From positions 744,501 through 808,500 of the forward strand of contig JAOTOL010001506.1 of NCBI GenBank assembly GCA_034440575.1: a DNA stretch of 64,000 nt. Reading direction: 5' to 3'. Below are positions 23,511 to 35,802 of this stretch, piece by piece. Under the pieces are notes generated by a model. The model searched no databases. It was not told the DNA's origin and saw only the letters and a program-made list of their open reading frames with translations. Every line of letters begins with the position of its first letter. The stretch's first letter is position 1. The translations under genes were made by a program, and so were the position numbers. The stretch comes from Imbricaverruca yamaguchii. Taxonomy: Eukaryota; Arthropoda; Thecostraca; Neoverrucidae.

Positions 23511-26500
23511 TGCATGTTGCCCACAAAACCACTGTATGCATAGAGCCAATGGATAATGTGTATAGCATTGTCTGTACGACCACAACACAATTGAGCACAT
23601 TCAAATATACAATGTAAGCAAATAAGTAAAATAACTGCATAAGCAAACAAAATATAAAGAAGCATACTCTGTTGCTATGGAATTTGCATGGGATAAAATT
23701 TGTCCAGGGACTGCTTGCTGTATTGCCACCACAGTTGCATACAATACAGGTTGGTGACACAGGCAAAGGAGAGCAAAAGGGGCCCTCAAGGTACAGGTGC
23801 AGAGATAAAACCAAGGAGAATTTGTAATGCATCTAGCAGATCATGTGGAAGTCATAACTGAAGAAGTTCACCCTGTTGGCTGGCAATGGCTGTGAGGATG
23901 AGGACCTGTCTCAGAGCTGGAATGGGACATCTTGAGTGGAAAGGGCAACATCAACATAGCATGACCCTGTTATTTAGCAATCATAGTGCCAAAATATAAC
24001 TGATATTAACCCTGCAGAAATAATTGTATTGTGTGAGGTAATGTAGAATCTCCTCTCAACGTTTGCAGCAGGTCAATCTTTGTGCTTTCAAACACAATAG
24101 ATTGTTGACAATAATTGCACTAACAAGACAAATTACACAATTGTAGAAGTACTAAATTTTATGATGACTACTCAGAAAATGGACTATGCTACTATTCTGG
24201 GAATTTGGTGAACAATTTTTATTCTCATCCCATTCTGGGATGTTAGCTTATGCAGGTAGGTACGTGGGTACTCCCCTTTATACAGTGTTTAATTCGCCCT
24301 ACCTAGGTATGTTAGAGTTCTTTTTATTCACAGGTGGCTCGCAACAATCAATGCATTAACGACCGAAATTCACCCAGAAATCCGGTTAAAAAATGCAAGT
24401 GGTCCCTTTCCTCAAACAATTTGGCGAAGTTCACATTCGGCACTATCGCGCCGTTTCTGTCTAATTTCAACCAAGTCGGGAAGGGCGTATTCTCAGCAAC
24501 CGAGTGTCCTTGTAATTTTCCTAACGTCAAATGGAATATGGAATTGGCCTCATACATACGAATCTTCTCATAGTGTATGGTCGAAATTAGACAGATACGG
24601 CGCAGTAGTTCGGAATGTGAACATCGCCAGATTGCGTGAGAAGCAACCATTTCTCGAGACATTTCCGGGTACTACCCAATCCTCAATGCCTTGATTGTGG
24701 TGAGGTACCAGGGGTGTAGAATCCTATTTAGTTGGAAGGGCTCCAGCCCAGCAAGACTTGCAGCTCAACCCATTCCCCTCACAACTTGGCCACCAGCCCC
24801 CAACTTTGGAAGTAAAACCAATGTAAATTCAACTAATGCTGGATATATATCGTGTATGACATACTACTTGTGTTCAACCTAGTTAGGTGTAATAAGTTCA
24901 GCCAAAATTTATAATGAATGGTGACGATATTATCGCGATCTTTATACATATTCTTTAGGGCTGGTGGTGACCGTCATCTTTGATCAATTGAAATAGTACA
25001 ATCATTCTAATTTTAAGTTTCTCACAAATCGATAATCACATTTAGCATTGATTGCAATGTGGAGTTTGCTATGATGGTTGCATATTACTTTGTACTGTTT
25101 TAATCCGTTTTGATCGACGCAGTTTTGAAGTAGCATACATCAATATCATAAAAGTAGTAATGAAATTATGTGACAATCCGAAGCAAAAGGGTAATAATAA
25201 GTCTTTCGGAGCTATGTGGATTCTCTATATTCGGTAATAATGCTATGTACTATTTCCTGATTACATTTCGTCCCCCGATAGAATGTTAATGGAAATTGGA
25301 AAAGGGAAACTAATATTCATGATTTTTTTCTCTAAAGATGCCAAAACAAAGTGATCCAAATCCAGGGAGAAATTGTTTTTCGGGGTACCCTAGATTGATT
25401 GGCCCATGACTGAACACCCCAGCTGATCTTGCGATCCTACACCCATGTCAGCCCCGCCCCTTGTGTATATCAACGCCTGCGTATAATTCATGCCGGTGTG
25501 CGACTCTATATGGAAGTAACGAGAGATCTACGTCAATATACACTGAAGTTACCCCTACACAAATTGCCGTCCGCGTAAGCGAACGCAGAACAACAACTGA
25601 GTAAATCGACGGAAGTTTCGATTATACTCGCTGCACGCTTTCTTTGATATATTGTAGGCGAGTTCCATGCAATTTGGTGAAAAAGTTAGTTCTGTTCAGC
25701 GAACGCCACAGTAGCTATAAACCACAAACACTAGTTACTATTATTACTCAGCACATTGATCGTGAGTAAACTTATACACTATATCAGTAAATCGTGTTGT
25801 CCTTTCTATGACAAAACATACGCTTATTTATTTGGCAAAGTCCTGAAGCAATTGTCGAACTAGCCCTTAAGTTTGATGATCTTACTGTACGGCCCCAGAA
25901 AATGTCCATACACCTTGTAATGTTATAAAATAGTTTTGTTTCATCGAAGCATTTTTTAGTGTATTATTTCATAAAAACCTATATTTAGTATTTTGTCTGA
26001 CATCCGTTATTTCTAGATATACAATATACTTGTCACCCTTTTTCGAGACTGTACGGACTTTCAAGAATGCCCTCGGGACAAAAACAAATGCACATGTTCT
26101 ACAGCTGATCATAACAAGAACTGCGTCGCTGACGATGCGCAGTGGGCACTAAGATCTGAGCGTTTGGGAACAAAGGCTACTGCATTAATCTGTGCTCAGA
26201 GTTAGTTGGGACAACGCGAGTAGGTATCCGCGATGCCTTTCTTGTCGCGGGATTGGAGGTCGCCTGGTGAGGAGTGGGTGAAGACGGAAGAAGGATGGGA
26301 ACAAAAGAAAATATTGGAATGCGGAACTTCTCCTACAAGGTCACAGCTATTTGGCATGTATGAGGCCAAGACAGACCAAGACAAAGGAATATCGAGCATG
26401 TCATCGGGGTAAGTGCCTATCTACCAGCCTGCCTACATACACAGGGATTTATTTCTGAAGGTTATTAAGCAGGGGACAATGCATGAAGGCAAAGAGTGGG

Positions 26501-27370
26501 CCCAAGTGGATTGGGGGGTGAGGGCACACACTCCATAGGGCCAAATTTTTCAAGTTCAAATTATTGGAGGAAAGCTAACATTGAGGGGGAAGTTGCTCCA
26601 TCAAGAGTACATGAAGCAACACCTCTGCCTACATACTATGGCTGAAGATCCTGGGCTGGTCAGTTCAAGTTGATCTATACCATTCCTGCTTTCTTTGGTG
26701 CCCACCTACCTACCTCCTCTGCCCATGCTAATTTGTCATTTTCCCTGTCCAAACTGAAAATATGTGTAACAAATAAGGACTGATTCACCTGGGTTCATAG
26801 GGGATATCCAGCCCTGCTACCTTGGTAGGTACCTACATACCACAATATATGGGCAAATTTGCAATTTAAATTAATTTGTGGTTTCTTTAAATTTATTTTT
26901 CCAATGCAGTGTTTATTAATGTGCTGAATGTGGTGTAACCAATTATATATTCTGCAAATATATACATTTCTTTTGAGAGGCAAGATAACATAAAAAATGG
27001 GGCATATAGTTACATAGTATAGCTTGATAGAAATGTGAATCAAAATGAGAACATTATTAAAAACAATACAGATAATAAGAAATAAACATTTAACATAACC
27101 TAACCAAACTTTGCTTAACCTTCCTGGCACAAAAGCAAATTCCTTAAGCAATATATAATTTTATAACTTCTTTAAGGTACATTTTTCATTACAAAACTAG
27201 CATATCCTAACCTATCCTCCTGTTTTTGTTCAATAGGAACAAACTTTTTTTAAATTAATTTGAACTATTTCTTTTGCAAATTTTTCCAACCTTGCAAACA
27301 AAAGCCTACCCTAACCTAAAAAAAAACTAACTAAACTTAACTCCTTTGTTTACTTCACAGAGGTAATACT
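23511..27370. other. AT-rich sequence, no gene recognised
   Basis: Low-GC sequence with scattered stops. The longest non-repetitive frame is on the minus strand at 24662-24348 (104 codons, with FPTWLKLDRNGAIVP); it has no recognised family and may be chance. TAACCTAACC-like words near 27095-27320 are isolated. Confidence 0.35.
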
Positions 27371-28001
27371 TGGGTCTGTTCCCATGGCTCCACCAGAAGG
27401 AACTCAGTGGAGATTAGTTGAGGCTAGTTGTGACCTGCCCATGGAACAACCAGTGAAGAAATCAGCTGACATTGGTGTGAATTCCACTACAAAAAGGAAG
27501 TGTTTGTGTGCTGTATATCTGGCACTATTGATCAAATTGCTCCTCAAATGTTTGTCCAGTTGATCGCACCAGGTATATAGTATGCCTTATGATACAAGGT
27601 CCCAAAATTGTCTTTATTTCTGGTAATGTAGGTGCCCTCAGGAACTGTGGGGAGGACAGATGTTTTCACTTATGGGATAAACCAGGCAATCTTTCGTCCC
27701 TCTCGGTTGAGCACTAGGCATCGTCTCACTAGTTTTGCGGCTGGTTACAGCCTGCCTTCTTAATGTACAGCATATAATCTGGTGTCTGGACCTGTCAAAA
27801 ATATATTTTACACAAAAATATATGAAACAATTCTGATGTAATCAGGCTCCACAGAAAAATCACAATTTGACTCTACTCTTTGGCTGGTGGAGCTTTTGCT
27901 CCACTGGTGGAGGTTGGTGGAGGAAAAATCTCCACTGAGTTTGTGACAGGAATGACCAGTGGGGGTTTGTGGAGGTTAGTGGAGCCACAGGAACAGACCC
28001 A
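27371..28001. mobile_element. 631-bp TIR element (MITE-like)
   Basis: The left end TGGGTCTGTTCCCATGGCTC and the right end (reverse complement TGGGTCTGTTCCTGTGGCTC) form inverted repeats of about 24 bp with few mismatches. Further in, GTGGAGGTTAGTGG-type words recur at both ends. No ORF and no clear target duplication, so the superfamily is undecided. Confidence 0.7.
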
Positions 28002-28307
28002 TTGTGTGAAGTTTGTCTTGTAGGTACCCTAAATTGCAATAATGTGTTATTGTGCTTAAAGGTGTTTGCTCTCTACTCTTTTTGCATGTATCAGAAGTTT
28101 CAAATTATTCTTTCAATGATTTGGTGCTTGAGATGACCTATACTTTTTGAAGACTGCAATTATCTTATGTTTCAGTGCTTGTAGTGAGGTCCATATTGGA
28201 GTGTTGACAGTTGTTGCCTTCTTGGCATCTACATCACTAAAACATGGGGCTAATGACAGCTTAGGTTCAGGTGAATTGTGTGCAGCTGCCTGGCCCTTAA
28301 CAAGTTC

Positions 28308-28414
28308 TTGACTGCTATGAGGGGCATCAGTCTATTATTATCCATAGATTGATGCCCCTCATAGCAGTCAATTTAAGCCAGACACCTAGTTTATTACCAC
28401 TAGGTGTCTGGCTT
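28308..28414. repeat. Two adjacent near-perfect hairpins
   Basis: Hairpin 1 pairs 28308-28335 with 28344-28371 (28-bp arms, one G:T-type mismatch, 8-nt loop TATTATCC). Hairpin 2 pairs 28375-28390 with 28399-28414 (16-bp perfect arms, 8-nt loop TTATTACC). Three bases separate them. Confidence 0.9.
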
Positions 28415-28639
28415 GCATGTATGAACATCTCTAGGGAAGAGTAAATGCTTCCTGTTTAATTCCTTTTTCTCATTTTGTTCATAGCTAAATGATTAAAGTT
28501 GCATGTATGACAAAATTTGGCCAATTATTGTGAATGCTGACAATAAAGTCAGTCATAAATTGTTAAGAGATATTACAATTCACAAGGGTCCATTCAGTTA
28601 AGTCTATAACTTGAAGGTACCATAAGTCTGGTAAAATGA

Positions 28640-28880
28640 CTCACCCCAACCAAGATGATAATAGAAATGGCTCTAGAATAGAGCCCTGTGGTACTCCACT
28701 CAGAGCATCATTCCAATCAGATTTACATTCATTTATTCCTACTATTTACTTCCTTCCCCAGAACCATTCTTCAATCCAGCATAGAACTTTTGCAACAATT
28801 TCGTGTTGTAGTTCATGGCTTAGCTATCCTCAAGCAATTAATGGTATTAGTCATACTTCTGAGGTGTAGTACTGCTCAAC
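28640..28880 (-). pseudogene. Non-LTR reverse transcriptase fragment (CR1/Jockey-like)
   Basis: The minus strand reads HEIVAKVLCWIEEWFWGRK, a stop, then INECKSDWNDALS and GVPQGSILEPFLL. This is the RT block before the catalytic aspartates (usual form VPQGS.LGPLLF). Flanks decay quickly. It is a small remnant unrelated to the I-like copies. Confidence 0.7.
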
Positions 28881-29077
28881 CTCTAAAGTCATAACCATCT
28901 AATCATCACAGAAATAGGCCTGGATGACGTTTTCTATGCCGTTGATTTTCATGACCCAACTCACACTGTTATGTATCTTGTTAGCATGCATGTTAATTTA
29001 CCAAGAAATGTTGCACTGAGGTAATACATATAGTTTAATGCAACGAAGAATGGCTCTTAAGTGCTCCTGGGTTTTAG

Positions 29078-29354
29078 ACATTGCGTGAGACGAAATGTAC
29101 GACCCATATATACCAATATACCAGGAGATGCTGAGTTTGCATCAAAAGTAGCGTTAGGGATTATGCTATATTACTCAACGTTTCGGCCAGAGGCCATCGT
29201 CAGGAGATGGCCCCTGGCCATCTCCTGGCCAACTCCTGACGATGGCCCCTGGCCGAAACGTTGAGTAATATAGCATAATCCCTAAGGCTACTTTTGATGT
29301 AAGCTCAGCACCTCCTGGTATATTGAGGGTCGTACATTTCGTCTCACGCAATGT
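29078..29354. repeat. 277-bp imperfect palindrome
   Basis: Left arm from ACATTGCGTGAGACGAAATG and right arm ending CATTTCGTCTCACGCAATGT are reverse complements. Inner parts also pair (ATGCTATATTACTCAACGTT with its complement; GGCCATCGTCAGGAG). The centre near 29216 has almost no loop. A direct repeat GTAATACATATA occurs just outside both ends (29022 and 29353). Confidence 0.9.
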
Positions 29355-30163
29355 AATACATATACTACACTCAGAAGCCTGGATCCATATCAGTGCATGG
29401 AACATGCCTGTATGTAAATGCACATGTATTTTCCCAAATCTCCAATTGTATGATCTTCACAGATTCGCCACCTTGCTCCCCCCCCCCCGACGAGGTATCA
29501 CCTTTACGTGGTGGTGGTGGTGGTGGGGATTGCGTGCCTCCAGGATCCGGCGGCCGGATCACCAGGAAGCCGGGGAGAGGTCAGACGAAGAGTGCCTCAC
29601 TCGTCCTTCCATCCATACGCTCCCATTCCAATGCCCATCTCATCCCAAATCCATGTCCTTCACCTGGCCCTGCAACACCAACTATCCCAGCTGTGAGCAG
29701 GCAGGGCAACTTCCCAGGTCCTGCCCACCAGCTCAGTTTTATCGGGGTAGCCGCGCCCCCTCGGCCCGTCCCCCGGGGTTGACGGAGTCCTGGAGTTTGA
29801 GGTCCCCCGTCGCACGGTGCTAGCTGTGACGGAGGACCAACACACCTCTTTGGTCCGGATATCCCGGAGGGGCGGGCGGGCCCGCGGGGCCTCTCGCGGG
29901 CCAAGTGGCTGGTCGCCTCAGGCCGGGGGCCTGGGACACTTCCCGGTGCCCGCCGGCCCGACCGGCCGGGGTCAAGAGGTGGGCGGTGCTGGATCCCGGT
30001 CGGGGTGGTGAGTCTCTCTCCCGGCCGGGAGCGAACGCCGCCTGCCCCGTATAGTCCTCGGGCGCCTGGCGACCTCCCGTCCACGGGTCTCAGGCGTCCC
30101 CCCCCCCCAGTAGGGCCCCTAAGGGGAGGGGCGCCCGAGGAGCCGAAATAAAGCACACAACAC

Positions 30164-31925
30164 ATGACATCCACTAATCAAAAACACTCTCCAGGTCCCT
30201 CTCGTAGGGGCCAGACAAACAGTTCCGCTCCCCGCATTCTTATCTTTAGGGGTCAGACGAAGTGCCTCGCTTCGTTGTCGCCCTTCCAAAGGCGGGACGG
30301 GTGCGATCGACTCGGTAAGATCTTGCGCTGTGAAAAGTTGAGGAACGGGTCTTTGGAAGTGGAGTTCGCGTTGGCGGGAGGGGCGGAGACCGCACTAAGA
30401 GTGTCAGACTTTATATATAGTGTTCGCAAGGGTGATAAGAGGGTCGATGAATCCATACAAATTGTTGTAGAACCTCATAAGACAAAGAATTCATCTCGAG
30501 GCGTGATAAATTGCTTTGATCTGTGAGATGTGCCCGAGGAGGAGATTGTCGATGGACTGACTGAGTTTGGAGTGACGAGCTAGGAAAATGAAGGTGAGAA
30601 GGGGAGCGGAATTGAACTTAACGAACAATATCATCTTAACATTTAACACCACAGATTTCCCCCCTGAAATCAGGGTTGGCTACGTCCGAGTCAAGGTAAG
30701 AGTATTTCTTCCTAATCCGATGAGATGTTTTAAGTGTCAGATTTGACCACACGACCCAGTATTGTAAAAACCGTTCTGTATGTGGTAGATGTGCCTCATA
30801 CGACCATGGTAGTGAGTGCTGTACTTCGGAAACGACATTCTGTACCAACTGTGGCAGGGGACAAGATCCCCACACTTCATACGACCGAACATGTCCATGC
30901 TACCTGAGAGAAAAGGAGATAATATCAATAAAGTACACCCGAAGGGTGACATTTCGAGAAGCCAGAGATATGTATGACCAACCGCACCCGAAAATCTCAT
31001 ATGCAGCAAAAGTCGCAAACTCTAAGTCAACCCCACAACACACCGACATCAGAGCGAGTGACCTCATGGACCAACTGAGCACTCTTCTCCGGAAATTTGG
31101 TATGCCTGTTTCTTCGCCAACAAAGCAAATGGCACCATCTCAATCCCTACAAGCCGGTGACGTTGAGCCACTGTTCTCCGAAGCCCACTGGAACAGACAA
31201 GGAGCGCTCCCTGAGCTGGCTCCCACAGCCCCTGGCAAGAAACAGACACCGCCGAGTGCTGGTTCGCCCTCCACAACGCCCCTGGGGCATGAGAGGGTGA
31301 GTGGCGTGAAGTGCAGAGGAGGAAGTGTCCCACAAAGTCATCGGTGACTACATCATCGCCTCCCACCAACACCACAGCGTCATACCCGACTTCAACATCC
31401 AAGCCGGCCTCGCGCTCTCTCCTCCATGCATCTGGGCAGCCCTTGGTAGTTAAGCCAAGCGTCCCACGAGTTGCAGTGCGCCCCGGAGCCCCGGACTTGG
31501 GAGACCGTGGACGTACAGCCCGACGGCTACCTGTTTCTCCGAGCCCGGAACCCGCGGGCCATCAACCTGCAGTGACGCCTCCGCCTTCGGCTGGTACACC
31601 TTCGCCACGCAGGCGAGTCGAGGGCCCGACTGGGCCGTCTAGATCGATGGGTCCGCCACCACCGCCGCCTGGCTTGAACCCCCCACCGGCGACTAGGCCG
31701 AGCGGCATGGCGCGCTCTGAGAAGCGCGTGTTTCCCTGCACGGCGTCACCCCTGATGGGGCTACACTACGATCGCGCCCAAGGACATCCTCGCTCGGTGC
31801 ATATCAGGACACCCACTCGAAACAGTGTGCAGACGATAATCGCTGAACCTCATTTTAGACATCTTAGTCATGTCGCTCACTTTCGACATGTTCCTGGGTT
31901 TGTGATATACACTAGTCATCTTGCT
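30164..31925 (+). pseudogene. ORF1 (copy B)
   Basis: Opens with PRILIFRGQTKCLASLSPFQ, RCEKLRNGSLEVEFAL, YSVRKGDKRVDESI and SSRGVINCFDL, then a stop at about 30524. Beyond it, broken frames still show DVPEEEIVDGLTEFGV, knuckle remnants around 30720-30890, and a Pro/Ser-rich C-terminal region (31060-31900, SPSPEPAGHQPAV, PSPRRRVEGP). Homologous to copies A and C but with several stops and shifts. Confidence 0.8.
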
Positions 31926-31984
31926 TAATTTCTCGCCCTCTTCAACGCACATGTTTTACTGTATTAACTTACCCATATAGTAGT

Positions 31985-32745
31985 TTTACAGTGGAACTGT
32001 AGGGGAATCAAATCCAGCTTCAGTGACCTCCAGCATCTTTTAAGTTCCCGTACGCCATCGGTAGTATGTATCCAGGAAACAACACTGGCTCCAGGTGCCC
32101 AGTTTCATCGAAAAATTACACCGTTTTACGAAAAGATGTATGGTCTAGCACTGTGTCACATGGCGGTGTGTTCATTGCTGTGCACAACTCTGTCCCATTC
32201 ACACATGTTCCTCTCTCTTCAAATATTCAGTGCATTGCTGCTCGTGCAGTAATAAATCACCGTGCCGTTTCTATATGTAGCATATACCTACCATTGGGCG
32301 GACTGTTTCCACTTTCTGATCTTTCTGAAACTGGCTCAACTCACACCACCGGTAATGGTGTGCGGCGATTTTAATGCGCACCACACTTTTTTTGGGCTCA
32401 ACAAAGATTACTAACCGTGGGCGTGCAATGGAACATTCTATAAGCGATTTCTCTTTCTGCGTTCTTAACACGGGAACAACAACACATACTACACTACCGA
32501 CTGGTCAGACGTCCGTGCTGGACCTCACTCTCTGCAGTCCAGAAATTGCACCTGTCTTAGAATGGTCGGTTGATAGCGACCCACATAACAGCGACCACTT
32601 TCCTGTTTACTCCCATTTCATTAATCAATTTACGGTTAGCCGACGACAAAGTGGATATTTCACCGAGCCGACTGGGAAGCTTTCCAAGGTTACCTTGAAA
32701 GCACGCTCCGCGACCACTCCGATGAATCTGTTGTCTCCATAGAAA
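31985..32745 (+). pseudogene. Endonuclease region of ORF2 (copy B)
   Basis: VLQWNCRGIKSSFSDLQHLL, TPSVVCIQETT, later VCGDFNAHHTFFGL, NTGTTTHTTLPTGQTSVLDL and DPHNSDHFPVYSHF are all visible but spread over different frames with stops. The catalytic Asp-Asn and Ser-Asp-His motifs can still be read. Confidence 0.8.
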
Positions 32746-34299
32746 CATTCACTTCGGCAACTGTGCAGAGTGCCCAGCGCCACATCCCTCGATCTTCGGG
32801 GACGTCAATTCGAGCACCAGTCCCATTGTGGTCCGTTAAGTGTCTGGAGGCTATCCGTGCTAGCAAGAGGGCATTCCGTACATTTAACAATAATAGCTGC
32901 ATGTACAATTTAATAGCTTTCCGCAAAGCACGAGCGCTCGCGCGACGTATTATTACCGAGGCGAAACGAGACTCGTGGAAATCGTATGTAAGCACGTTAA
33001 ATCGTCCACGTCACTGTCTACCGTATGGTCCCGTATTAAGCGTTTCTCTGGGAAACACGCCCCAGTTCCTCTCCCCGTCTTGCACATGGCAGGACAGGAC
33101 ATCATCGGCCCAGAAAAAGTGGCTGACAAGATAGGGTGTGCCTTGTCCGCACGCTCGGAAAACACATATAACGAGCAATTTTTGAGACATAAGGATCGGT
33201 ACGAGGCACGTCCTCTTGATTTTTCCACCACAGATGTCTTCCAGTATAACATACCATTCTCCATTTCTGAATTAACTGCAGCGATTGGCACACTCAAGAG
33301 CGTAGCAGAGGGCCCCGACACTGCATAATGATATCATAAAACGTTTGCGAGCTGCTGCTGTAGAAACACTTTTAGAAGCACTAAATGTAATGTGGACATC
33401 CGGCACATTTCCACCTTCATGGCGGGAGGCAATTATAGTGCCCATATGTAAACCAAGTAAATCAGGCACGGATCCCTTACATTATCGTCCCATCTCACTG
33501 ACTTGTTCCCTGTGTAAATTGTTTGAAAAAATGGTGAATGTCCGATTGATGTGGTTTTTAGAACGTAACAATCTCCTTACTGTGATACAGAGTGGATTCC
33601 GAAAACACCGTAGCACACGACCACATTTTAACACTGGACTCGGTTGTGCGCTCTGGGTTTATGAAACGCCACCATACAGCAGTAATATTTGTTTACATCG
33701 ACGGCGCATATGATACGGCGTGGCGTCACGGGATCCTGGTGAAGCTCCACAATATGGAAATCAGAGGTCCCATCAGAGGTCTTCTTGTCCAATTTTTTGC
33801 CTTCCAGAACGTTTCGCGTCAGAATAGGAAACTCCCTATCTGGCACTTTTTCACAAGTTAATGGAGTCCCTCAGGGCAGCGTACTAAGCGTTGCATTGTT
33901 TGCTATTTCAATTAATGACGTGGGTACATTGCTGCCAACTTCAGTAGGCAGAGCGCTTTTCGTGGGTGATTTCGCCATATGGTCCTCTTTACGCTCTGTG
34001 CACACGGTTGGGAGACAACTCCAGATGGCTGTTCGGAAGGTGCAGGATTGGTGCAACAAAACCGGTTTCGTTATGTCTTCATCGAAAACCATCGCTATCC
34101 ACTTCTGCCGCAAACTCTCCTGTACTGACTCCGTGATTATGCTCAATGGACGCCATATACCATTCAAGCCAGCTGCCAAGTTTCTGGGTGTGTGGATGGA
34201 TCGCCGACTGACATACACCACCCACATCAACGATCTTGCACACAAATGTGCAAAGCGACTACAGATAATGCGTACAGTCTCTAGATGTTCTTATGGAGC

Positions 34300-34300
<1 letters not shown>
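32746..34300 (+). pseudogene. Reverse transcriptase region of ORF2 (copy B)
   Basis: Linker (LIAFRKARALARRIITEAKR), then WREAIIVPICKPSKSGTDPL, YRPISLTCSLCKLFEKM, SGFRKHRST, YIDGAYDTAWRHGILVK, NGVPQGSVLSVALFAISIND and LFVGDFAIWSS. The active-site block reads FVGD, so one of the two catalytic aspartates seen in copy A (FVDD) is glycine. This lesion alone should inactivate the RT. Confidence 0.87.

Positions 34301-34362
<62 letters not shown>
34300..34362. repeat. (AT)n microsatellite within the RT frame of copy B
   Basis: About 62 bp of alternating AT inserted where copy A reads straight from GGDRKTM to LLLYRSL. The reading frame stays open across it as Ile-Tyr repeats. Confidence 0.9.
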
Positions 34363-34365
<3 letters not shown>

Positions 34366-35715
34366 CTTCTTATGTATCGTTCGCTCGTGCGTTCTAAAAT
34401 TGACAATGGATGTTTTATTTGTGACGGAGCGTGTGCCACAATCAAGCGTCGCCTTGATATGATCCACAATGCAGCTCTTCGCATCGCTACTGGAGCTTTG
34501 CGCACCTCACCGGCTGCTAGTGTAATGGTAGAATTAGACGAGCCACCTCTTGCGCTACGCCGTAAGTTACTGGGCGCGAGATACGCATGTAATGTCGCAC
34601 AAGACCGGAACAATCCAGCCTATCGGTGGATATTTTCAGAAACATCAAGAGCACGTCACAGGGCTCAGTGTGCATTACCGTTTTTCACTCGTATGCCCTC
34701 GATTCTTCGAGAATGTAATACCCGTCCGCGTTCCGTAGCACGTGTAATCACACCGAGCACTCCCCCTTGGTATGCTGTCCCAGTGAATACTGACGTGACT
34801 TTGACCTGCTCAAAGAATGGATAGGTAAACCCAGAGGAACTCAGCATGTTAGCATTGGAAAAAATACACGAATATAACGACTTGTCGCGTATTTACACGG
34901 ACGGCTCAAAGTCTGTCTCTGGTGTCGGGTGTGCTTACGTAAGTCGACAAAGTGTTTGATCTTTTTGTTTACCGGTGTAAACCTCGATTTTTATTGCCGA
35001 ACTGTATGCCATTCTACAAGCCCTCTATTTTATACAGAAAGACCGGTCAACAAAGCACGTGATTTTCACAGACTCTCTGAGCAGTCTCCAGGCACTGAAC
35101 ATCTTTAACCAAGATAACCGACTTGTTCGGAGTATTATGAAAGTAGTAAAATCCTTACATGACGTCGGAAGAAATATCGTGTTCTGCTGGATTCCTAGCC
35201 ATGTGGGACTCGCGGGAAACGAAGCTGCTGACATAACCGCCAAAGACATTAGCAATGGCCGTGTGGTCCATCTACGGCTCCCTCCAAGAGATTTATACCC
35301 TACTACATTGTTAAGTATACGGTCAGAATGGCAACGGTCCTGGATTTCGAAGTGTAGTAAGCTCAGGGTTTTAAAACCGACTCTAGGAAAATTGCTATCC
35401 TCTCACCGAACCAAACATCGGGAAGAAGTAATACTCTGTCGATTGAGAATAGGCCATACCTTCGCAACACATAGTTATATGTTGACCAGTAATGACCGTC
35501 CCGTATGTCCGCGCTGTTCTAACCCGCTTACCGTGTACCATGTTTTAGTTGTCTGTACACTGCTAGATCATCTAGGACGCCAGATGTTAGGACGGTTGAA
35601 TACCGACTCTTCTTTACGTATGCTTATAGGGAACGACTCTCAGGCTGTTGCGTCTGGGAATATTTTTATGTTCATCCGACAAGCTCGACTTGACGTGATA
35701 TACCCCCACCCGTAA
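34363..35715 (+). pseudogene. ORF2 RT tail, RNase H and zinc segment (copy B)
   Basis: Continues LLMYRSLVRSKIDNGCFI, ALRIATGALRTSPAAS, then a stop at about 34822. RNase H follows: IYTDGSKSVSGVGCAYV (stop), ELYAILQAL, VIFTDSLSSLQALN and WIPSHVGLAGNEAADITAKD. The C-terminus LCRLRIGHTFATHSYML and the intact CPRCSNPLTVYHVLVVC end at a stop at 35713-35715. The zinc cluster is complete here, unlike copy A. Confidence 0.87.
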
Positions 35716-35802
35716 AGATGGATAGTGAGCTATGATAGCAGCACCGTAGATTGATTACAATTCAGTTATGGGCGCAAAATGGCCCTAGATGTCGACGCGC
35801 CC

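Noticed and set aside
28308..28414. microRNA precursors
   Set aside because: Stems are nearly perfect and the loops only 8 nt; the 16-bp stem is too short. No expression evidence is available.
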